Below are positions 24,268 to 35,200 of a DNA stretch of 64,000 nucleotides, in pieces. The translations under genes and the position numbers were made by a program. This DNA is from Rugalucina vietnamica (lineage: Eukaryota; Mollusca; Bivalvia; Lucinida; Lucinidae). The notes beneath the pieces were generated by a model that was not told the origin of the DNA, made no database searches, and was given only the letters and a program-made list of their open reading frames with translations. Location: NCBI GenBank assembly GCA_964017185.1, contig OZ024875.1, positions 31,815,456-31,879,455 of the forward strand, in the 5' to 3' direction. The first letter of the stretch is position 1; every line of letters starts with the position of its first letter.

Positions 24268-24894
24268 GAGTGTATCTTTCTTGTTCATAATCCATTGGTC
24301 TAGAAGATATAAGAAAATCTTGAAAAATTATTGGACTAAATTTAGGTCACAGTGACTTACTACCATTAAAGAGTCAAACATTGGTTCTGATCCTAATTGG
24401 TCTTATTCATATATAAAATGGCCATGAACATAGAAGGCAAAATCACTGAACAATGAATAAAGGTCATAGTGACCCACAAGTATTTTTATCAAACACTGGG
24501 ACCTAACTGAAGTCCAAAATCATGTTGCAAAGAAATCAAGAGGTCTTTGAGATATGATAATGCCGTATTAGTATCACTGAACCATGAATTTAGATCACTT
24601 TGATATCATTTTAGGGTCATACATTGAGTAGTAATGACTCGTAACAATGCTTCATACTGACACATTATTTAATTTAACTTGTTCATATATCAAATGGCCA
24701 TGAACATAAAATGCTGTGTCCAGGCATCATCTGGCTGGCATCCAACACCATTAAACACCTCGCAACATTACGGAAACATCTCCTCTTGAAAAAAGTGAAT
24801 TATAATAAAGCCAATGTGATTGTATTTTGGCATTATTTACACTTGTTCTCCATAAAATCATACTTTCTGAGTATTTTATGATCTACTTATCAAA

Positions 24895-25138
24895 TGAGCC
24901 ATGATGCGAGAAAACTGGTCGGTCTTGGGGGTCTCCGACCAGTCCTGACACAAACCGGCCTGTACAGTCACAGAAGCAGGCTAGAAGCCTGACATTTCGG
25001 ATATATTAAGTAGAGGAGGAATGGTACTATGTGTGTAGGGAAAACAAAGACGCTAATTAGCTAAGCAGTTACTGCACAACTCATCTGCCTCTTTGTTTTC
25101 GCATAGTTAAAAATCTGATTTTCTCATGATGCGGCTCA
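24895..25138. mobile_element. TGAGCC MITE
   Basis: Ends TGAGCCATGATGCGAGAAAA / CTCATGATGCGGCTCA, interior CAGAAGCAGGCTAGAAGCC and GCGAAAACAAAG-like sequence, partly decayed palindrome. Confidence 0.85.
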
Positions 25139-25354
25139 AAGCAATTCTAACAGATACCCACAATTTATGATTTTATGCATAAGTTCAAAAATTAAGTTAT
25201 ATACCAACCCCTGTTTTCCCCCATATGTTTGAGGTGCAAATCTGGGGTAGCTTGCATATGGAGATGTTTCAGTGATGAACTACTCTGTCAGTCAAAGCCA
25301 AAGTTTAAGAACAGCTTCAGTGGTACAGAAACTAAAGCTTGTTTGCTGCAACTA

Positions 25355-26627
25355 CAGTGGCGTGCCAAATTAATGTCCACAATGTCAGAATCTCCATAGA
25401 CTTCAATGTATTTTCACGTTTACAAGAAAAACTATCCTGCCCCTGCTGGTCAACCGATTTTTACGACTTTATTGTCATTTGGAAGGTTAACAAATAAAGC
25501 AATAAACAAGATATTTTTATTTCAATTCTATGCATGCGTTTGAATGTCGCAATAGTTTAAAGAAAATGTCAGATTACTTTTACAGTTTTTGGGCAACGTC
25601 AACATTGACGTCAATGGGAAAATGAATTTTTCAAAAATCCCTTCAGTTTTATATTGTTGTATATGAAAAATGCAAAGTCAGACAATTTCATCAAAAATCT
25701 TGTTTATTGCTTTATTTATTTACCTTTCAACTGATACCAAAATTAAGAAAATATTTTGACCAGAAGAGACAGGATAATTTTTCTTGTAAATGTGAAAATA
25801 CATTGAAGTCTATCAGTGATGTAGATAATTATTTTTCGCAATGCGTACTGTACGCATCAGAATAAATGAACAGTGCGTACCGACAATATTACTGTGTACG
25901 CGTTTTCTGAAGGTTCATATTCTAACCTCTCATTCAGAAACAAACTTATAGATATGCTCACGTATGGATAAGACCATTTATTCAAGTATGAAAATTCAAG
26001 TAAACTGGTTGATAATCCTAAAATTACATGTTACTCTGTCATTAAGGCTTGTTAAACCATACTTTTGTATCCGGTATAGATAATAAGAGAGCAAAAGTGA
26101 GGAAAAACATAACTGGCATGGCTGTAGAACATGGAATACATCAAGTTTTGAATTAAAAAATATTACCAGAAATCAATGCAAAATGCCTATTCAATAAACC
26201 AAAGTGACACACTACTAATAAATTCATGAATAAACCTTTGGTTAACAGACACTGAACGGAATGCACGTTTATGGTACATGTATAACTACTGAAGATACAT
26301 AATATATTGCATGGTATGTAATATGAAACGATCAGAAGCTGCATTCATATTGTAACTACTTTTCGATTGTTGCCAGAGCAGCCTCACAATACTAGTTCAC
26401 AAATTGTCATTTTGTGACAATTTTAAAGGTATTTTTATCTGTGTACGCATTAAATCGTAAACTGTTTGCGTACTGCTGATTTTTACTGCGTACATGGTAC
26501 GCACAGGTCTGATATTTCTATGCGTACAGGGCAAAAAATCGTGTGTACATACGCAGTACGCATCGTTATCTATTTCGCTGGTCTATGGAGTTTGCGACGT
26601 TGTGGACATTAATTTGGCATGTCACTG
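25355..26627. mobile_element. Palindromic Tc1/mariner-type MITE, split by an insert
   Basis: Ends CAGTGGCGTGCCAAATTAAT / ATTAATTTGGCATGTCACTG, with TA on both outer sides. The two halves are long inverted copies of each other (TCCATAGACTTCAATGTATT against its mirror near 25790), with the centre near 25605 at AACGTCAACATTGACGTC. Confidence 0.85.
25814..26580. mobile_element. hAT-like element nested in the mariner MITE
   Basis: 767 bp. Ends CAGTGATGTAGATAA / TTATCTATTTCGCTG, flanked by GTCTAT at 25808-25813 and 26581-26586. Many GCGTAC / GTACGC motifs sit within about 100-170 bp of each end. No transposase reading frame, so it is non-autonomous. Confidence 0.85.
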
Positions 26628-26639
26628 TAGATGGCTGCA

Positions 26640-27537
26640 TCACTAGTATCTGGTGAAAACCCTTCAAAAGTCAACAGAACCAATGTACTGATTTCCAGGA
26701 AACATCAGTGACCTATTTGTATAATGATCATCACCTATTTTAAAGCAAGGACAACTTGGTTTGCCTGTGCATTTGAATGGGAAAAGCTGTTAAAAAGTTG
26801 AAGGGAAAAAACTTGCACGGAATGAGCATATGGGCAGGAAATTTATGATGCTAAAGAAATTAGATTCCTTCGGGCTTCACAGACATTAACAGCCTAATGT
26901 TTTTCATCATCAATCTGAATTTTAATCCTTAAATATTTACTATCGCAGTCTCTGAAACTGCTCAGACCATGAAAGACAAATATTCTGTTGAGCCTCTAGA
27001 GGAAGGGGAAATGAATACATCTGAAGTAATCCACTAGGTCCCATGGCTAAGATGGCCACAATGGTGATATATGGTAAAGATCCTCCAAAAATCTATGGAC
27101 CAATTTTAACAATTTGGCATGTAGCATCCGGGACTGAAATACTACCATGTACATGTACATTTATTTATAAATCACTATCTCTATGATGTCTTTGACCTAT
27201 TTTATGATAAGGTCAACATAGTTTATAAATCATGATCTTGGGATGACTTTGACCTGTTTTATGACAAAGTCAAGATAAGTTGTTTATGCATTTGAATGTT
27301 AAAAAACTATAAAAGGTCATTGAAATGGAAAAAAATTGCTTTGAATGGGCATATGGGCTGAAGAATCATGATTTTCAAAAAAAAAAATTACCACATGGGT
27401 TTGTTTGCCCCCACCATGGGCCTATATACAAGCACATGCAGATGTCCATATGTGTAGTATCAAAACGTATTTATTTTTAAATAAACCAGTTCTCATGTGA
27501 CCATTTACAAAACCACTGGTCATCTGGTCTGCCTGTA
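26640..27537 (+). mobile_element. Old, diverged TTAGCTCACC-family element
   Basis: Two recognisable but decayed internal units (AAGATGGCCACAATGG, GATCTTGGGATGACTTTGAC) and a tail GTGACCATTTACAAAACC, ACTGGTCAT, CTGG|T. Confidence 0.7.
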
Positions 27538-27949
27538 TAGTACAGAGCCCTGATAATTTCACTTTATTTTAGGTTGTGCACTTGGAGCATGTGCACTTAT
27601 TAGAACGAATATGTTAATCATTTGGAGTGGAGAGCTTCAGAAACAATTAAAACTTAGATGACCTGGGCTCAACAAGGTTTTCGTTATTTACTTAAATTTG
27701 TGTTTCAAAGTTTTTGAAACTCCCTTGTCATAATGGTTATGTATATTCTAATTATATTCCACTGCCCTGCCCAAATGCTTGGGACTGAGGTAAAAAATGA
27801 AAATTTTGTAATAGATAATCAACTGTGAGGGACAAAAATTGAAAATTGACTTGTCATCTTATCTTAGCAATTGAAAGATGTCTGTGCATGTTTTGATGTA
27901 TTTTCTCAATATTTTTGAATGTGAAAATTATCTAGTCTTTCAACCCTTG

Positions 27950-29446
27950 TTAGCTCACCTGAGCCGTTAGGCTCACAAGGTGAGCTTATAGGATGGCCAT
28001 GATCCATCGTCGTCCGTCTGTCCGTCGTCGTCCACCATTTTCAAAGATCTTCTTCTCTGAAACCGCTTGGCCAATTAAAGCCAAATTTTATATGAAGCAT
28101 CTATGGGAAGGGGGAACCAATGTGTTTATAAATAATCCAGGTCACATGACCAAGATGGCCGCCATGCCCATATATGGTAAAAACCCTTCAAAATTCTTCT
28201 CCGAAACCACTGGACCGATTTCAATGAAACTTGGCATGAAGCATCGGGGACTGGAGTACTACAATGTGTTTATAAATTATGACCTTTGGATGACCTTGAC
28301 CTATTTTACGGCAAGGTCAACATAGGTCGCCCATGCATTTGAATGGGGAAAATTGTTAAAATGTTATTTGAAAGGCAAAACTTGCAGGAAATGGGCAAAT
28401 GGACTGAAGGTAGGTAATTCTGAAAAAAAAAATGGACCACCCCGGGGCAATATACATGTATATTACAAAAATATTCAAATATCTTCTTCTCTGAAACCAC
28501 TTGGCCAATCAAAGCCAAATTTTATAGGAAGCATCTATGGGAAGGGGGAATCAATGTGTTTATAAATAATCCAGGTCACATGATCAAGATGGCCGCCATG
28601 TCCATGTATGGTAAAAACCCTTCAAAAATCTTCTTCTCCTGAACCAATGGACCGATTTCAAAGAAACTTGGCATGAAGCATCGGGGACTAAAGTTCTACA
28701 ATGTGTTTATAAATTATGACCTTTGGATGACCTTGACCTATTTTACGGCAAGGTCAACATAGGTCGCCAATGCATTTGAATGGGGAAAACCTTTAAAATG
28801 TCATTTAAAGTGAAAGTCTTGCAGAAAATGGGCAGTAGGACTGACTATTAATGATTCTGAAAAAAATTGGACCCCAGGGGCATATTTGCCCCAACGCCAG
28901 GGCATTATACATGTATATTACCATACTATTCAAACATCTTCTCTGAAACCGCTTGGCCAATCAAAGCCAAATTTCATGTGAAGCATCTATAGAATGGGGG
29001 AATCAATGTATATATAAATAATCAAGGTCACATGACGAAGATGGCTGCCATGCCCATATATGGTAAAAACCCTTCAAAAATCTTCTTCTCCGGAATCGGT
29101 GGACCTATTTCAAAGAAACTTGGTGTGAAGCATCTATGGCTTAAGTACTACAATGTATACATAAATCATGACCCTGTGATGACCTTGACCCAGTTTATGG
29201 CAAGGTCAACATGGGTTGACCATGCATTTAAATGGGGGAAATTGTTAAAATGTCATTTGAAGGCAAAAGCCAGCAGGAAATTCGCAAATGGACAGAATAT
29301 TGATTATTCTGAAAAATAAAAGAAGAAAATGGCCCAAGGGCTTCATCTGCCCCTGCACTGGGGTTAAATAGCATAATATTGAAACATGTTTATTGGTATA
29401 TGCTGCAGATCTCAGGTGAGCGTTTACAGGACCATTGGGCCTCTTG
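27950..29446 (+). mobile_element. TTAGCTCACC-family element, complete, three units
   Basis: Head TTAGCTCACCTGAGCCGTTA and mirror, GTCC/GTCGTC microsatellite, units near 28040, 28480 and 28930, tail and CTTG|T. It is followed within 8 bp by a TGAGCC MITE. Confidence 0.9.
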
Positions 29447-29453
29447 TATAATG

Positions 29454-29690
29454 TGAGCCGCGACGCGAAAAAACCGATCTTCGGGATTTCAGACCTGGTC
29501 TGACACAAACCAACCTGTACAGTCACAGAAGCAGGCTAGAAGCTTGAAAATTCGGATTCATAAAGAAGAGGGATTGTGCTATCCGAGTAGCGAAAATGAA
29601 GGCGCTGATCAGATGAACAGTTACTGCACAGCTGATCTGCGGCTTTGTTTTTGCATATGCAAAAATCTGGTTTTCTGATGATGCGGCTCA
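29454..29690. mobile_element. TGAGCC MITE
   Basis: Ends TGAGCCGCGACGCGAAAAAA / TGATGATGCGGCTCA. Interior shares CAGTCACAGAAGCAGGCTAG and GCGCTGATCAG with the other copies. Confidence 0.88.
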
Positions 29691-29984
29691 TATATGAGTG
29701 TGTGTCTGTGGGTCTCATTCTCAAATTCTTTATTTTTGTCAAATGTATAGGTAATAGTTTTTGTATGATGTCAATTGTAATCATAAATAAAAGACAAAAT
29801 TCTGATTTTGTTTTCTTGTTTATTGCTGCCAAATTGTTTTCCAGACTGTACAGAAAATACCCTATATTGCTGATGACTTGGACCATCTGAAAAAGCTTCA
29901 AAGTCTGTGCGATCTGTGGGGTTAGTTTCTATTTCTTGTGCGAAGCACAGGGGTAGTTACTATAGTTGTGCAGTTTCTAAATCT

Positions 29985-30280
29985 GTGCATCAAACAGGGT
30001 TAGTTACGAACTAGGGGTTAGTTCTAAATCTGCATCGCACAGGGTTAGTAACTAGGGTTAGTTCTAAATCTGTGCATCGCACAGGGTTAGTTACTAACTA
30101 GGGTTAGTTCTAAATCTGTGCATCGCACAGGATTAGTTACTAACTAGGGTTAGTTCTAGATCTGTGCATCGCACAGGGTTAGCTACTAACTATGGTTAGT
30201 TCTAGATCTGTGCATCGCACAGGGTTAGAAACTAACTAGGGTTAGTTCTAAATCTGTGCATCGCACAGGGTTAGTTACTA
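29985..30280 (+). repeat. 46 bp tandem repeat, about six copies
   Basis: Unit GTGCATCGCACAGGGTTAGT then TACTAACTAGGGTTAGTTCTAAATCT in sense. Inner GTGCATCGCAC is a small palindrome. TTAG-containing but not telomeric. Confidence 0.88.
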
Positions 30281-31006
30281 AGTATGATAATATGAATGCC
30301 TATACATATTATATAATGAACATGTATACTAACTAAGGTTATTTATTTTTGTTTCTTACAAAAGATTTGCAGATAGTATAAGTAAGGTAAGTTAGTTATT
30401 TTTTAGGTTAAAAAAAATGTTGCCATTCTAGGGTATAAAATAATTCCATCTTCAATTAATATGCTGTTAAAAGTGAAAATTCCAAAAACACAGCAAAATT
30501 TATGCATCCTGAAAATGCTGACAACTTCATTTTTGATGGTCAAATTATGAACAAAGCAACAAGATGCATTTACCAACTGATGTAGCCAATTCGAAAGTGA
30601 ACAACCTCCATGTTGGCTTTCTCCCCTAAAAACCTATTTGAAATTTCCAACCAGTACCAAGTACAAACCAGCCTGCGTATCTGCAAAAACTGACCAGAAG
30701 CATAAAATTTCTGATCAGGTACGAAAATTTGAAAACTAAGGAGCGAAAAACGAGGCACAGATAAAACTGTCCACATGAATGTCATTGTTGTTTGCATGGA
30801 CAAACAAATGGCAAGACTTTTATATGACAAGGCTCTGATTTGAGGACACAGACCTGGTTCAATTAACCACAATAAGTTAACCGAACAAAAGGTTACAAAA
30901 GTTTAAAGGCATTTCAATAATATAGACATCATTGTTACATGCACTTGACCAATGTACTTTCTTGATTTGTTCGTTTCCTTTTTGTTGTTGAACACTCCAG
31001 AAATTT

Positions 31007-31198
31007 AGATGGTGATTCCAATATTGCGTTGCAAAACAGGCTCATGCAATATACAGGGATTTTTATAATTTGTAAAAAATGTAAATTTTCAGTAGAAGGA
31101 TGGTCAGGTTCCAATATTGCGTTAAGAAAACCCGCTCATGAATGCAATATACAGGGACTTTGTAAGTTGTTAAAAATGTAAATTTTCAGTAGAAAAGT
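31007..31198 (+). repeat. ~100 bp tandem duplication
   Basis: Both copies contain TTCCAATATTGCGTT, GCAATATACAGGGA and TGTAAATTTTCAGTAGAA. Confidence 0.75.
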
Positions 31199-31871
31199 TT
31201 TGATATTTTTCTTAGATTGTGGAGTACCCACAATCTATGTTTTGGAGCAAAAATAAGAAAAATAGGTATACCCCTGCAAACCCCAGTTTTACTATATAAA
31301 AGTGGGGTATGAGGGGGTGTATATTACACAGATATGTTATCATGATTGAAATATGCCACACTAAGGGTGGCTGCCTGCAAAGACATTGACTATCATTTGT
31401 CAAGCAATTTCCTGCGCATCAGGTTGTTCAAATCGCCCTTGTGAATTAAGCAATGGAATCCCTAATAATGTGTGTTGCAACAGTATTATTTTTTCTATGA
31501 AGTGCAATCTAAACTGTTACTGAGCCGGCATGATACCTACTTGTTTATTCTTATATTAAGAAACAGCATAATATATACAGTAGATCCAAAACACTCAAAA
31601 AGCTTATCCGCTAATGACTGGCCATCTTATTACTGGTTAACCGGCCGCTCAGGTCTGAGCCTGCCCAGGAAAAGTGGTTTCAAGTCGAACCATCCATACA
31701 TATAAGCCTTATTGGCTTGGTTAGGTGGTTATATTTGAAGCACTTTTTAAATGTCATGGCATCCTCAGGCAATGTCCCGACATGACCGTAGCTGCTGACT
31801 GGGATGCTAAGCATCAATTTTTAAATTTAAACAAACAAAGCACTCAAGCAGCTGATACACGATTTTTACCT

Positions 31872-31988
31872 ACTTGTAATATCTGGGAAATGGCACCCCC
31901 CGATTTGACACTCCGGATTGGAGGTACAACCTGGCAAAATGACTACTATCATGCATCACTATGACCCATATGTGTTCTTCAAGGACTA
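31872..31988 (-). pseudogene. Diverged tandem copy of the 3' half of MITF exon 2
   Basis: The plus-strand text from ACCTACTTGTAATATCTGGG through GGAGGTAC to TATGTGTTCTTCAA repeats 32019-32115 in the same order, about 147 bp away and downstream in the direction of MITF transcription. The splice donor (CAA|GTAGGT) is kept, but the reading frame contains stops and the acceptor half is absent. It is an exon relic, not a usable exon. Confidence 0.6.
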
Positions 31989-32020
31989 AATATAATTTAT
32001 GTATCCAAGATGATACCTAC

Positions 32021-32228
32021 TTGTAATATCTGGGATGGCACCTCTGACTTGACACTCTGAACTGGAGGTACATCTATCACACTGGATTTAACACTGTATG
32101 TGTTCTTCAATGACTGTGAGTACTGTTGCTGTTCGCGTTTGTGTTCGTCATCAGCCTGCTGCCGTTGTAACTGTAGCCGTAGATTGGTTCGGTTGATAGG
32201 ATTTGCATGTTTTACCTCTGTAACAGGA
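32021..32228 (-). CDS. MITF: MITF exon 2 (Rag-binding/Gln-rich region)
   Basis: The acceptor is TTTTCATTACAG and the donor CAA|GTAGGT. One base completes the split Ser, then 69 codons follow in phase 0. The Arg/Gln-rich amphipathic helix NRTNLRLQLQRQQ is the diagnostic part. The stretch after it (SLKNTYSVKSSVIDVPP) is less conserved. Confidence 0.82.
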
Positions 32229-35200
32229 CTGTAATGAAAATGGAACTGCATGCTAATACGCCTTGTATAATTGACATCAGGAAAACATGTCCGTGAAATG
32301 TATACCCCATTAAACCCCACTTTTACATGTAAAACTGGGGTATATTGTAAAACTGGGGATTGGAGGGGCATACCTAATTTTCTTAATTATTGATCCAAAA
32401 CATACAATGTGGGTAGTGGGTACATGTATTTGTTAGAACTGCCTCGCTGAGGCAGTTCAATGTATGTTTTGAACAAAAATAAGAAAAAATATACAAACAA
32501 TTCTACAGAAATTTTGATTTTTTTTACGACTTAAAAAATCTCTTTTTTATTGCATGGGCAAGTTTTCATGAAGTAATTTGTTTGTTTGTTTGAATGTCGC
32601 TTCAACTCAAAGGCTCTGATATTCTAGGAGGTTAAACAGTTATGACTTATCAGGTGGTCGTTCTGTTCTGCCCATTATAAGCTTTGCCTCATTTTTTATT
32701 TCTCATGGCCCGTCATGGCTCCAGTGGGCCTTTACTCAATGAGATGGCATTATTTTCTATCTCAACTACCGGTATATTATTAAAACTACCACATAAATGA
32801 AATGCAAGACCCATTAAAAACTTAATGGGCTCACAAAGGTTACAATTCAGAATGCTAGAACTGCATTTAAAGTATGCCGGTTACGCATCATGCACCTTAA
32901 TTTAGGACTGGGCCAAAAATAAAAGCAGTGATAAAGTCAGCAACCTTAACCATGTCACGGCTGGCAACTTTATTTTAGTAGAATAAATGTACATTATTTC
33001 ACAAAATCTCCTTCATTCACCTCATTTACATCATCAATTTTAGTGATTTCCTCATCTAAAAAATCAAAGGTTTAAGTTTTCCGCATACATGTACATGTAT
33101 GTGACCCATTACAATTCTTATAAAGATGCTGACGCTATTCAATGTGTTAGTCTGTGTAAGGCGAGACGCCCACTTAAAACAAAACCTCTTAAGTACTTTC
33201 GATACCATATTAATACTATAATGCAATATAAAATGACAAAATTGATGTAATTGTTGCCTATTGAAATAACATTATAGCTCCAAAAGATGGTAATACATCG
33301 ACCCCGATCATTTGTTCGAATTGATGCTTAGCGTCCCAGTCAACAGCTATTGTCATGGCAGGACATTGACTATTTCATGGGACTTTCACCCAAACTTAGG
33401 ATGTAATGACATCCAAAAAGTGCTACAAATACATGTATAACCACCCAAGTAAGTCACTCAAGCTTATACGTACAGCCGGCCACCCCGCACGCTTTGTCAG
33501 AAAGACGGGGAGTTTTCATCAACCCATTTTTGACGAATGGATTTTCCTATCATTATCAATTAGATGAGTCCACTTTCTTTTTTAGGGGTGTTAGGAGTAA
33601 TTTTTAATTTTAATCCCATTTTTTGATGAAATTCCTATAAGCAAACAGAATAGCCCCAGGTGGGACGACGCAATCTGCGGCGTTACATATGGGGCTATAC
33701 TGTTTGCCTATGTCCCATAAAAAGGACGCCATGCTTAGATGATTTAAATATCTTTTCCCGTTAACCCTTACCCAAGAACTAATGGATAATTACGGTAACA
33801 CATCCTATTACAGTAAAATAAATGGGATAGCATCATAAGTGCACCAATGTGGTTTTTACATTGAAATACTTTAACTTGCAGCAGTTTATTTTCTTAATTT
33901 TCTTCGATAAATTGAAACAACAAAATCCTATTGCAGAAACATGTAGTATACTTTAGACAATTCATCTTGGCCACAGACAAATGTCCATGATGTACCAGCC
34001 CAAAAACAAAAACCGCCATGTCGGGTCCTCATCATAGACACCAGGTGGGAAAGAAAACACAACACATCACAAAACATTTAAACACTTTTTTCGACAACAC
34101 TCACAAAGAGTAGGATGACTAGCTCTTTCCCAACTTCAAACCCTAACCTTTTGCTCCTCAGAATGACAATCTACAACTAAACCTATGCACCCCCCCCCCC
34201 TACTAATTTTGCCAATCCAGATACTAACCGTTTCCCATCGGGTAAAATCCACATTTTTGTTAGAAGCATACTGGAAGTCATGACTGAAGCGCTTGCCCTA
34301 TTTATTACACTCTCTATTTTATTTATTCCAAATTATGTCCTAAACACTTGCTATTGTTTAATAATAATAAAATAAATCCACACTTAACCAGGAAAATCCT
34401 TCACAATACTTTGAGTAGCAATTATCTTAAAACAATGTTAGATTCAGCTCCCGGTCAATGTTATCTTAAGCACTTGTTTCAACAACCAGATGAAATGTAC
34501 ATCCTTACGTGTATCTGACCACATAATATTTCATATTAAATTTCTTTTGTTTTAATTTCAAGCATGAACAACTGTAAAAATCATAAATATTTGGACTCCC
34601 TAAAATAATTATGTACTCCACTAATTTACATGCATATGAAAACGAAGACCTTAAAATATACAGACAATCAGATCCGACTAACCCTAACGGAGCGGTTTTA
34701 TAGATCTGCAACCAACGTTTGCATAGGCAGTTCCTGCCCAAAAGCTTAAGAAATTTTCAGCATCAAGTGACCCGCATTATGAGAAAACTGGCTTTTTGCA
34801 TAAGCGAAAACAAAGACACAGATCAGCTGTGCAGTAACAGCACAGCTGATCTGATCAGCGCCTTTCTTACCACTACACAGATAGTACAATTCCTCTTCTA
34901 CTTATATCAAAAGTTTCTACCATTCTTCTGATACTGTTCAGGCCTGCGTTTGACCTGGTCGGAAACCCAGAAGACCGGTTTTCTTGCACCGCTGCTCAAG
35001 TTTCATTTGAAGGTTAGCAGAATTTTCATTTAAAAGTAAATATGAGCCTGTGCGTGAGAAAACCAACAATCTGCCTATGCGAAAATAAAGACGCAGATCA
35101 GCTTCGCGGTAACCGCGAAGCTGATCAGCGCCTTTGTTTTCGCTACACGGATAGTACAGTCCCTCTTCTTCTTAAATCCAAAATTTCAAGCCTCTAGCCA

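Noticed and set aside
29985-30280. Possible CRISPR array or interstitial telomere
   Set aside because: Units are contiguous without unique spacers, and GGGTTAGTT lacks pure TTAGGG tandems. It is a eukaryotic minisatellite.
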